From the NCBI GenBank assembly GCA_017860725.1, contig JAGDMX010000252.1:1-10017 (forward strand): a DNA stretch of 10,017 bases, read 5' to 3'. The notes under the pieces were generated by a model that did not search any database, was not told where the DNA came from, and saw only the letters and a list, made by a program, of their open reading frames with translations. The translations under genes and the position numbers were made by a program. This stretch comes from Chloroflexota bacterium. Lineage in GTDB: Bacteria > Chloroflexota > Anaerolineae > Anaerolineales > UBA4823. Positions 1-6,156 of this stretch are shown piece by piece; position 1 is the stretch's first letter; the number at the start of each line of letters is the position of its first letter.

Positions 1-888
1 GCGGGATACGCGCCGGTGCCGCGTACCCAGTGGACCCTGGTGGTCGAACAGGATTGGGACGAGCTGGTGCGCCAAGGGCAGGGCTATCGCCGCTTCTTGT
101 GGTTGCTGCTCGCTCTAGGGGCAATCGTCCCCACGATTATGGTGATGATCGGTGTGCGGCGCATCACGGGGCCGATCGCCGAATTCACCAATGCCGCCCA
201 AAGCATCGCCGGTGGTGATTTCAACCAGCGCATTACGGTCAATAGCCGGGATGAACTGGAGGCGCTCGCCAACCAATTCAATGCCATGGCAGCGCACCTG
301 CAGGAGTCATATGAAACCCTGGAGCAGCGGGTGGCTCAACGCACTCAGCAACTAACTGCTCTGAATTCAGTGGCCGAGGTCGTTAGTCGCTCGCTGGATC
401 TCGACAGCATTCTCCCTGATGCCTTGCTAGAGACCATTAAAGTAATGGGGATGGATGCCGGGGCGGTCTTCAGGCTAGATGAGGCGACCCGGACACTGGT
501 TCTGACCGCTGGATATGGGCTGAGTGATAATTTACTCGCCATCTCTCATCACCTGCCGCTAGACATGAGCATCGTCCAGGAAGTCGTGGCAATCAACCAT
601 CCCATCTCCCGGGCTGTATCGGATTATCCTCCCGGGTTTGTGCGATCCGTATTGGAACAGGATGGCTGGAAAACCGTGGTCAGCATTCCACTCCTGGCCC
701 AGGAAAAAGTGCTGGGTGCAATCAACGTGCTGAGCAGCTCGCACGCCGAGCTGGCTCCCGAAGAACTGGCAGTACCCGCCGCGATTGGCCAGCAAATCGG
801 CGTGGCGATGGACAACGCCCGCCTGTATAATCAGACTCTCGAATACGCCCGCCAGATGGAACACCCGTATCGTTCAAAAACGCCTTGA
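1..888 (+). CDS. Sensor histidine kinase, N-terminal fragment (Cache end, TM, HAMP, GAF); broken and cut by window edge
   Basis: The frame is open from base 1, so the gene starts outside the window; the GTG at 16 is internal. Counting codons from base 1, residues 1-28 look like the end of an extracellular Cache sensor domain (GYAPVP...TQWTLVVEQ). A single transmembrane helix follows at about 31-53, then a HAMP domain at about 51-104 (RRITGPIAEF, GDFNQRI, DELEALANQFNAM). Next come a short coiled coil (about 100-120) and a GAF domain (about 125-275, ending AIGQQIGVAMDNARLYNQ). The protein is a membrane receptor that should pass a signal to a cytoplasmic kinase core. After EYARQME (to about 861) the frame runs into an out-of-frame tail and a TGA at 886-888. 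The kinase core continues in another frame (next entry), so this is half of one broken gene. The domain order is clear; the ligand is unknown. Confidence 0.85.
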   Translation, partial: AGYAPVPRTQWTLVVEQDWDELVRQGQGYRRFLWLLLALGAIVPTIMVMIGVRRITGPIAEFTNAAQSIAGGDFNQRITVNSRDELEALANQFNAMAAHLQESYETLEQRVAQRTQQLTALNSVAEVVSRSLDLDSILPDALLETIKVMGMDAGAVFRLDEATRTLVLTAGYGLSDNLLAISHHLPLDMSIVQEVVAINHPISRAVSDYPPGFVRSVLEQDGWKTVVSIPLLAQEKVLGAINVLSSSHAELAPEELAVPAAIGQQIGVAMDNARLYNQTLEYARQMEHPYRSKTP

Positions 889-1573
889 GGAGCGCATCTT
901 TCCCCTCCTGCCAGAGACAGGTGACAAAACCGAACACGTTACTCACCAGATCGATGAGAACCTGGAGATTATTTTGAAGGAAGGCCAGCGCCTGACCACC
1001 ATGATCAACGACTTACTGGACCTGGAGAAGATCGAATCCGGTAAAATGGAATGGCATTTCCAGATGGTGTCGAGCGCCGAGATAATCCAACAGGCTGCAA
1101 CTTCCACCGCCTCCTTGCTCGATGGCAAACCAATTTCGCTCCAGTTAGATGTACCCGCCGGAATATCACCGGTATATGGCGACCCTGATAAATTAAAACA
1201 GGTAGTGATAAACTTAATTTCCAATGCCGTCAAATTTACCCATCAAGGTACAATCACAATCCGGGCGCGGCAGAGAGACCAGGAGATCGTTTTCAACGTG
1301 TTGGATGAAGGTATTGGCATCGCTCCCCAGGACCAGGAGCTGGTATTTGAAAAGTTCCAGCAAGTAGGGGACAGCCTGATTGGGAAACCTCAGGGCACCG
1401 GATTGGGATTAGCCATCAGCAAGGAAATCATAGAACACCACCAGGGACGAATATGGCTGGAAAGCGAGCCAGGCAAAGGCAGTTGTTTCTCGTTTTCTGT
1501 GCCGATCTACACCGATCAAGATGAAAAAGCTGAAACCACCGACGTTCCACTAATAGAAATATCGGAGACCTAA
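860..1573 (+). CDS. Sensor histidine kinase, C-terminal fragment (partial HisKA plus HATPase_c), H-box missing
   Basis: This is the second half of the preceding kinase, in the +2 frame. Recognisable homology starts near 863 with TRIVQKRLEERIFPLLPE. As I remember this kinase family, that segment directly follows the H-box (SHELRTPLTS...). Then come the second HisKA helix (EGQRLTTMINDLLDLEKIESGK), the N-box (QVVINLISNAVKFT), the G1 box (DEGIGIAP) and the G2 box (GTGLGLAISKEI), so the ATP-binding domain looks complete. No H-box exists in any frame around the junction, so this polypeptide could not autophosphorylate. An in-frame ATG at 785 lies inside the GAF coding region and is a shadow start; no start with a Shine-Dalgarno is evident at the junction. 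The stop at 1571-1573 lies 2 bp before the response regulator, which implies co-transcription. Either a decayed gene or an assembly deletion. Confidence 0.8.
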   Translation, partial: NTRIVQKRLEERIFPLLPETGDKTEHVTHQIDENLEIILKEGQRLTTMINDLLDLEKIESGKMEWHFQMVSSAEIIQQAATSTASLLDGKPISLQLDVPAGISPVYGDPDKLKQVVINLISNAVKFTHQGTITIRARQRDQEIVFNVLDEGIGIAPQDQELVFEKFQQVGDSLIGKPQGTGLGLAISKEIIEHHQGRIWLESEPGKGSCFSFSVPIYTDQDEKAETTDVPLIEISET

Positions 1574-1575
1574 GC

Positions 1576-1965
1576 ATGGCAGATACTCCCGATAAAAGGG
1601 TATTAATTGTAGATGATGAGGCTTTCATTCGCCTGTTGATTATGCAGACACTGGAAGAACTGGAAGAGCTGGGTGTGGAAATCATCACTGCTGACAACGG
1701 GCTCGATGCCCTGGAGACAATCAAGCAACAAATGCCCAACCTGGTATTCCTGGATGTCATGATCCCTCGGATGAGCGGGTTTGACGTTTGCCGGAAAGTG
1801 AAACGCGACCTGGCAATGAGTGAGGTCTATATTGTGATCCTGACCGCCAAAGGGCAGGAGTACGACCGGCAGGTCAGCCAGGAAGCAGGTGCGGACGTTT
1901 ATATGACCAAACCTTTCGATCCGGATGAGCTGCTGGAACTGGCAAGGAATGTCTTAGCTATATAA
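1576..1965 (+). CDS. Single-domain response regulator (CheY-like receiver)
   Basis: This 129-residue protein is one receiver domain and nothing else. The acidic pocket is D13/D14 (LIVDDEAF), the phospho-acceptor is D60 (LVFLDVMIP), and the switch residues are T90 (ILTAKG) and K112 (TKPFDPDEL), all canonical. It should take phosphate from a histidine kinase, presumably the one just upstream, and act by protein contact because it has no DNA-binding domain. The start ATG has a good Shine-Dalgarno (GGAG at 1564-1567) and lies 2 bp after the kinase stop. The next gene, a serine phosphatase, begins 4 bp after its stop, which makes that phosphatase the obvious candidate partner. The partner is inferred from gene order only. 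It is not the PhoB/PhoP regulator of the neighbouring pst genes, since those carry a winged-helix output domain. Confidence 0.93.
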   Translation: MADTPDKRVLIVDDEAFIRLLIMQTLEELEELGVEIITADNGLDALETIKQQMPNLVFLDVMIPRMSGFDVCRKVKRDLAMSEVYIVILTAKGQEYDRQVSQEAGADVYMTKPFDPDELLELARNVLAI

Positions 1966-1969
1966 AATT

Positions 1970-3517
1970 ATGGCTCCAATTCATCTCAAGAAACTTCTCG
2001 GAAAAGATGGCCTGGAAGAGTTGGGCAGCTTGCTAACGACAGTGGCTGAGCCGATTGCTATTCTGGACGCCGATGAAAACCTGCTGGTATGTCGTCAACC
2101 TGCCGAGCCAGGATCCCTAGATGACTCCATCCCGATAAGGCTGAACGAACGGATTATCGGCTGGGTGAGGGGTAAAAAAGATACTGCCTGGCCGGACAGC
2201 ATCGCCAGCCTAGTCGAATATATTCTGATAAAAGAAACTGAAAAGAGAGATCTGGCAGCGGAAGTACTGGATAAATACCGGGAGCTGCACCTGCTCTATC
2301 GCTTGGCTGAAAAGCTATCTGCTTCGCTACAGCCCGAGGCGATTGCTAGCATGACTTTAGGCGAGGTCTGCCCGCTGATCCGTGCCGATGGAGGTAATAT
2401 CATTCTCCGGCAGCAAGACAAGGATGAGTACCAAATCCAGGCTACCTGTGGCTATACCCTGATACTCCGGCCAGATTTGCATGACTCGGCCAATCTGGTC
2501 AGCCGAGTATTGAGCAGCGGAGTAGCCGAGCTGGCTAACGACTTGCCTGCCGCAGAATACTTCCTGGATAGCGAACAGAAAACGGTCTCTTTGCTATGCG
2601 CCCCGCTCAAAACCGAGAAGGGTGTGCTGGGGGTTATTCTGCTGGCGGGTGGCGATCACCGTCATTTTACAGCAGGCGACTTAAAGCTGGTGAATGCGAT
2701 CGCTATGCAGACCGCACCGGCGATCGAGATCGCCTATTTGCACCAGCTCGAGCTCGAAAAAACTCGCCTGGAACACGATTTGCAAATGGCGCGCCAGGTT
2801 CAGTCAGCCTTATTGCCGCATAAAATGCCGCAGATCACAGGCTGGCGCGTCAAGACTCACTGGCAACCTGCCCGGGAAGTCAGTGGCGATTTTTACGAGT
2901 TTATCCACTTTTCGGATCAATACCTGGGGCTGGCGATTGCCGATGTAACCGGGAAAGGCATGCCGGCTGCATTAGTGATGGCTAACACTCGCAGTGTTTT
3001 ACGTGCTGTAGCTGCGGCTTCTCATCGTCGCCGGCAGCGCTCACCTGGGAAGTTATTAAAGCGAATGAACAATATCCTTTGTGAAGACATGCCACGCTAT
3101 ATGTTTGTCACCTGCCTGTTGGTAATCCTGGATACCCAAAGTGGTGAGATCACGTTTGCCAACGCCGGCCACAATCTGCCGTATCTGCGAACTCGGGATC
3201 AAGCTATCGAGCTAAAGGTTACCGGCATGCCATTAGGCTTGTTCTCGGACATTGATTACGAAGAGCAAAAGGCCATATTGACACCGGGCGACAGTTTATT
3301 GATGTATAGCGACGGCCTGACGGAAGCACACAATCCTGACGATGACCTTTTTGGCTATAAGCGGCTGCAGATGCTCATGGAACCTCAGTATCATGGGCTC
3401 ACCTTAAGAGGAGAGGCTTTAATTAAATACCTTCTCGAGCAACTGGCAGCTTTCACTGGCCCGGGCTGGGAGCAGGAAGATGACGTAACCTTTGTGGTAT
3501 TGGATCGTGACGGATAG
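1970..3517 (+). CDS. GAF domain plus SpoIIE/PP2C-type serine phosphatase (RsbU/RsbP-like)
   Basis: This 515-residue soluble protein has three parts. Residues 1-80 are a small, possibly PAS-like region (AEPIAILDADENLLVC). Residues about 95-265 are a GAF domain preceded by a helical linker. Residues about 270-513 form a SpoIIE-type PPM phosphatase, opening with the linker helix LQMARQVQSALLP. Metal-binding positions are visible: D307 in SGDFYEF, D325 in ADVTGKGMPAAL, D448 in YSDGLTEA and D504/D505 in QEDDVTFVVL. Related enzymes dephosphorylate anti-anti-sigma (STAS) proteins in partner-switching pathways that control sigma factors or other outputs. No STAS or anti-sigma kinase is in the window, so the substrate is unknown. 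The ATG at 1970 has no clear Shine-Dalgarno and follows the receiver stop by 4 bp, so translational coupling is likely. It is probably controlled by the upstream receiver and by whatever its GAF domain binds. Confidence 0.92.
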   Translation: MAPIHLKKLLGKDGLEELGSLLTTVAEPIAILDADENLLVCRQPAEPGSLDDSIPIRLNERIIGWVRGKKDTAWPDSIASLVEYILIKETEKRDLAAEVLDKYRELHLLYRLAEKLSASLQPEAIASMTLGEVCPLIRADGGNIILRQQDKDEYQIQATCGYTLILRPDLHDSANLVSRVLSSGVAELANDLPAAEYFLDSEQKTVSLLCAPLKTEKGVLGVILLAGGDHRHFTAGDLKLVNAIAMQTAPAIEIAYLHQLELEKTRLEHDLQMARQVQSALLPHKMPQITGWRVKTHWQPAREVSGDFYEFIHFSDQYLGLAIADVTGKGMPAALVMANTRSVLRAVAAASHRRRQRSPGKLLKRMNNILCEDMPRYMFVTCLLVILDTQSGEITFANAGHNLPYLRTRDQAIELKVTGMPLGLFSDIDYEEQKAILTPGDSLLMYSDGLTEAHNPDDDLFGYKRLQMLMEPQYHGLTLRGEALIKYLLEQLAAFTGPGWEQEDDVTFVVLDRDG

Positions 3518-3566
3518 TAAGCTAAAGGATTTTGGGGGATAGATCGGCGAAAGCCTCTCAGCCTGC

Positions 3567-4334
3567 TTACCCCATTCGCCCAGTAATATAGGTTTCAGTA
3601 AGCTCTTTCTCCGGTTGAGTGAACATGCGAGTGGTTGGAGAGAATTCCACCAACTCGCCTAACCAGAAGAAACCGGTGAAATCCGAAACTCGTGCAGCTT
3701 GCTGCATATTATGAGTAACGATTACGATCGTGTATTCGGACTTGAGCTCGTGAATCAAAGCTTCAATGCGCTCCGTAGCAATCGGGTCAAGGGCAGAGCA
3801 CGGCTCATCCATCAGGATAACTTCCGGTTCAACCGCCAGCACACGAGCAATGCACAGGCGCTGCTGCTGTCCAAGAGATAAGTCCATGGCGTCATGACGC
3901 AGGCTATCTTTGACCTCATCCCACAAGGCAGCCCCTCGCAGACTCCGCTCGACGATCTCACTCAGCTCGATATTCGAGCGCGTCAGGCCCAGAACCCGTG
4001 GTCCAAAAGCGATATTATCAAAGATCGTTTGTGGAAAAGGATTGGGCTTCTGGAAGACCATCCCCACCCGCTGGCGCAGGTTGGCCAAATCCACATCCGC
4101 AGCGTAGATATCTTCCCCATCCAGCAATATTGTCCCGGTAACCTGTGTGCCGGGAATAGTGTCATTCATCCGGTTCAGGCAGCGCAAAAATGTAGATTTA
4201 CCACAGCCCGAGGGCCCAATCAAAGCAGTTACTTTTTGAGGCAGAACTTCGATATTGATTTGCGACAAGGCTTTGCTTGGACCATAGAAAAAATCAACAT
4301 CTTTGGCCAGCATGATCGGTTGAGTGTTGTTCAT
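3567..4334 (-). CDS. pstB: Phosphate ABC transporter ATP-binding protein PstB (copy 1, divergent)
   Basis: This 255-residue cytoplasmic ATPase powers phosphate import through PstC/PstA. Visible motifs are A-loop Y17, Walker A G40-T48 (GPSGCGKST), Q-loop Q95 (VGMVFQKPNPFP), Walker B with catalytic E177 (VILMDEP), D-loop (SALD) and switch H208 (VTHNMQQAARVSD). The last motif and the overall length are typical of PstB. The ABC signature reads LSLGQ (152-156) instead of LSGGQ, a Gly-to-Leu change at 154. I chose the ATG at 4334 because GGGG lies just upstream, the product begins at the usual PstB N-terminus, and an upstream in-frame ATG at 4385 would overlap the promoter region. The gene diverges from pstS over a 97 bp gap and meets the phosphatase gene tail to tail (49 bp gap). 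Splitting pstB away from pstSCA is unusual, and a second pstB sits in the operon. Confidence 0.93.
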   Translation of the reverse strand: MNNTQPIMLAKDVDFFYGPSKALSQINIEVLPQKVTALIGPSGCGKSTFLRCLNRMNDTIPGTQVTGTILLDGEDIYAADVDLANLRQRVGMVFQKPNPFPQTIFDNIAFGPRVLGLTRSNIELSEIVERSLRGAALWDEVKDSLRHDAMDLSLGQQQRLCIARVLAVEPEVILMDEPCSALDPIATERIEALIHELKSEYTIVIVTHNMQQAARVSDFTGFFWLGELVEFSPTTRMFTQPEKELTETYITGRMG

Positions 4335-4341
4335 ATCCCCG

Positions 4342-4370
4342 ATTTTACTCGATTCTCGTGGCAGCCAACC
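4342..4370 (-). promoter_or_regulatory. Candidate promoter of divergent pstB
   Basis: Reading the minus strand, TAAAAT (4347 down to 4342, 5 of 6 to TATAAT) is followed by CGGGGAT and then the ATG at 4334. A TSS 6-8 nt after the hexamer would fall on or within 1 nt of the start codon, so the mRNA may be leaderless, or the GGGG may act as a weak Shine-Dalgarno. The -35 is poor (TTGGCT at 4368-4363, 15 bp spacer), which fits an activator-dependent promoter. The pho-box-like repeats lie about 45-80 bp upstream of this start. Confidence 0.4.
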
Positions 4371-4378
4371 ATGTAAAT

Positions 4379-4416
4379 TTAACATCTTGTTAATCTCTTG
4401 TTATTCCAAGTTAATC
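4379..4416 (+). promoter_or_regulatory. Candidate Pho box: phased direct repeats between pstB and pstS
   Basis: A 7-mer CTTGTTA occurs exactly twice, at 4386-4392 and 4397-4403, separated by 4 bp (11 bp period). A third, weaker copy, CAAGTTA, lies at 4407-4413. Written another way, TTAACA (4379), TTAATC (4390), TTATTC (4401) and TTAATC (4411) recur every 11, 11 and 10 bp. Known PhoB boxes (7 bp units, 4 bp spacers) and PhoP boxes (TTAACA-like units every 11 bp) have this geometry. The block ends 3 bp before the pstS -10 hexamer, where it would replace the -35. The binding protein is not in the window. Assignment is by pattern and by position upstream of pstS. Confidence 0.6.
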
Positions 4417-4419
4417 GAA

Positions 4420-4425
4420 TATAAT
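4420..4425 (+). promoter_or_regulatory. pstS -10 hexamer
   Basis: A perfect TATAAT is followed by CGGGGC and then the ATG of pstS at 4432. The only -35-like match is TTGTTA at 4398-4403 (16 bp spacer, 4 of 6), which lies inside the repeat block. The normal TSS distance would put transcription start at about 4432, that is, on the start codon. Confidence 0.55.
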
Positions 4426-4431
4426 CGGGGC

Positions 4432-4761
4432 ATGCCCTCGGCGCGTCCCATCACCGCCATGATCTTGCTCATCCTGCTAGCGGCATGTGCCAGCCCATCC
4501 GCCACACCCTCTACTGGCACTGCCCCGGCGGTTGTATCGACGATCCAGAATAAAGGCTCAGATACGATGGTCAACCTGGCACTGGCATGGGCTGAGCAGT
4601 ACCAGAGCCAGCATCCGGAGGTCAATATCTCCGTAACCGGCGGTGGCTCCGGCACTGGTATTGCTGCCCTGGCGAACAACACCGTCGACATCGCCAACGC
4701 TTCGCGTGCCATCAAGCCCGAAGAAGAAGAGGCTATGCCGCCAGACCAAAAAGATCAATAA
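4432..4761 (+). CDS. pstS: Phosphate-binding lipoprotein PstS, N-terminal fragment (broken)
   Basis: The first 19 residues are a lipoprotein signal: basic start (MPSARP), hydrophobic core (MILLILLAA) and lipobox LAAC with the acyl-carrier C19. A Ser/Thr/Pro-rich tether follows, then the PstS opening (QNKGSDTMVNLALAWAEQY) and the phosphate-binding loop GGGSGTGIAALANNTVDIANASR. After IKPEEEEAM (about 4735) the frame carries an unrelated tail and stops at 4759-4761, while the rest of PstS continues one frame over. PstS is the extracytoplasmic phosphate receptor for PstC/PstA. I chose the ATG at 4432 because it gives a proper signal peptide; an ATG at 4459 would remove the basic residue, and an upstream in-frame ATG at 4324 lies across the promoter. 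Either a decayed gene or an assembly deletion; see the C-terminal fragment. Confidence 0.85.
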   Translation: MPSARPITAMILLILLAACASPSATPSTGTAPAVVSTIQNKGSDTMVNLALAWAEQYQSQHPEVNISVTGGGSGTGIAALANNTVDIANASRAIKPEEEEAMPPDQKDQ

Positions 4762-5212
4762 CTGGAAAGATGTCGGGGGTGAAGACCTACAGATTGTACG
4801 CCTATCGCGCGAGACTAATTCGGGCACGCACGTCTACTTCCTGGAGGAGGTCCTGCGCCTGGGTGATGATGAAAACAAAACCTTATTCTCAACAGATACC
4901 CTGCTGCTGCCTTCATCAGAAGGGATCACCGCGGAAGTGCGCGATAACCCGCATGCCATCGGTTATGATGGGCTAGGCTATATCACGCCGGATTTGAAAG
5001 TGATTGCGGTTGCGAAGGAGCCGGGGGGGGAATATGTCATCCCTTCGGCAGACACGGTCAATAATCAAGCATACCCAATCGCCCGCGATCTGTATATGTA
5101 CACGGCCGGCCAACCCACCGGCACGGCGGCAGAATACCTCGCCTGGATAATAACTCCCGAGGCACAGGAAATTGTCACAGAGCTGGGATTCGTACCGATT
5201 CTTGTTCAATAA
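4751..5212 (+). CDS. pstS: Phosphate-binding lipoprotein PstS, C-terminal fragment (broken)
   Basis: In the +2 frame, homology resumes at KINNWKDVGGEDLQIVRLSRE and runs through the family motif SRETNSGTHVYFLEEVL. It continues with SSEGITAEVRDNPHAIGYDGLGY and the usual end (EYLAWIITPEAQEIVTELGFVPI). Compared with PstS as I know it, the part between IKPEEEEA and the GKITNW-type motif is missing, roughly 45 residues. That part normally includes the 'VAYDGIAVIVNPxNPV' strand and 'LTxEQLxxIFTG'. No start codon with a Shine-Dalgarno precedes this fragment, so it would not be made on its own. An 8-G run lies at 5023-5030 with the frame intact. The stop is 21 bp before pstC. If the break is real the cell would lack this phosphate receptor, yet all downstream transporter genes are intact. 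Confidence 0.82.
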   Translation, partial: KINNWKDVGGEDLQIVRLSRETNSGTHVYFLEEVLRLGDDENKTLFSTDTLLLPSSEGITAEVRDNPHAIGYDGLGYITPDLKVIAVAKEPGGEYVIPSADTVNNQAYPIARDLYMYTAGQPTGTAAEYLAWIITPEAQEIVTELGFVPILVQ

Positions 5213-5233
5213 AGATTCTGGTTAACAGAGATC

Positions 5234-6130
5234 ATGAAATCCACAACCTCTTGCATGGAAGTTTTTATCACCTCTGCGATAAAAGTTGCGGGTTACTCTG
5301 CCATCCTGTTCGTGCTTGCTATTTTTGTCTTTTTGCTAACCGAAGGTCTCCCGGCCATTCGCGAGGTTTCCCTCAGCGTTCTATTGAGCCAACGCTGGTA
5401 CCCCATTGAGGGATATTATGGCATCCTTCCCTTACTTTTCGGCACACTCCTGGTAACGATCGGCGCGGCCTTGATTGCAGTGCCGGTTGGAGTCGGGACG
5501 GCAATCTACATTGCCGAAGTGTCACCGCGCTGGGCACGCGAGATTCTTAAGCCACTGGTAGAAATTATGGCAGGTGTGCCCTCTGTGGTGCTGGGCTTTA
5601 TTGGAATCATCGTTCTGGCTTCTACTCTCCGGCAGGTCTTAAGCCTGCCGACCGGATTGACCGCCTTTGCCGGGTCGCTTTTGTTAGGCGCCATATCGAT
5701 CCCGACGATTGTCTCAGTGGCGGAGGATGCCCTGGATGCTGTACCGCGCAGCTACCGGGATGCCGCTTTGGCGCTGGGCGCAACCCGCTGGCAGACGATC
5801 TGGAAGGTAACCCTGCCGGCAGCCCGCTCCGGGGTGATCACGGCGGTTATGCTAGGTATCGGTCGGGCGATCGGCGAAACGATGACGGTGATGATGGTGA
5901 CCGGTAATGCACCCGTAATGCCCACCGGCCTGTCATCGTTGTTTGAACCGGCGCGCACGATGACTGCCACGATCGCCGCCGAGATGGGCGAGGTAGCTAC
6001 CGACAGCACCCACTACCATGTACTGTTCCTGATCGGCATCATTTTGTTCCTGATCTCGTTGTCTGTCAACCTGACGGCCTCGGCCGTTTTGCTGCGTCAG
6101 CGTAAGCGAACGGAACGTATCCTGTCCTGA
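5234..6130 (+). CDS. pstC: Phosphate ABC transporter permease PstC
   Basis: This 298-residue inner-membrane protein forms half of the phosphate channel. A first membrane helix (about 18-37) is followed by the periplasmic stretch typical of PstC (QRWYPIEGYYGILPLLFGTLLVT). The permease domain follows, with further helices at about 66-95, 110-131, 143-165, 196-225 and 262-287. The EAA loop that docks on PstB is at about 174-195 (YRDAALALGATRWQTIW...). The segment IGRAIGETMTVMMVTGNAP is characteristic of PstC. The C-terminus is basic (RQRKRTERILS), as expected for a cytoplasmic end. The ATG at 5234 has only a weak AGAG at 5226-5229. It lies 21 bp after pstS and 26 bp before pstA. Nothing in it looks damaged. 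Confidence 0.95.
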   Translation: MKSTTSCMEVFITSAIKVAGYSAILFVLAIFVFLLTEGLPAIREVSLSVLLSQRWYPIEGYYGILPLLFGTLLVTIGAALIAVPVGVGTAIYIAEVSPRWAREILKPLVEIMAGVPSVVLGFIGIIVLASTLRQVLSLPTGLTAFAGSLLLGAISIPTIVSVAEDALDAVPRSYRDAALALGATRWQTIWKVTLPAARSGVITAVMLGIGRAIGETMTVMMVTGNAPVMPTGLSSLFEPARTMTATIAAEMGEVATDSTHYHVLFLIGIILFLISLSVNLTASAVLLRQRKRTERILS

Positions 6131-6156
6131 AAACTGCTCTTATCTGGTAGCAAAGT

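Noticed and set aside
785..862. ATG at 785 as the true start of the kinase C-terminal fragment
   Set aside because: The bases 785-860 encode the end of the GAF domain in frame 1; the frame-2 translation there is meaningless, and homology begins only near 863.
559..864. 101-codon open frame on the - strand
   Set aside because: It is antisense to the GAF domain of the kinase, which has clear homology on the + strand.
1576..1965. Receiver protein as the PhoB/PhoP regulator of the pst genes
   Set aside because: It has no DNA-binding domain and belongs to the upstream signalling cluster by spacing.
3546..3555. GGC-GAAA-GCC hairpin between the phosphatase gene and pstB
   Set aside because: The stem is only 3 bp and no T run follows on either strand, so I do not call a terminator.
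3894..4376. 160-codon open frame on the + strand
   Set aside because: It lies antisense within pstB copy 1, whose ATPase motifs are unmistakable; it has no recognisable domain.
4335..4385. ATG at 4385 (minus strand) as the start of pstB copy 1
   Set aside because: It would add 17 residues unlike PstB and overlap the -10 region; the ATG at 4334 gives the usual N-terminus.
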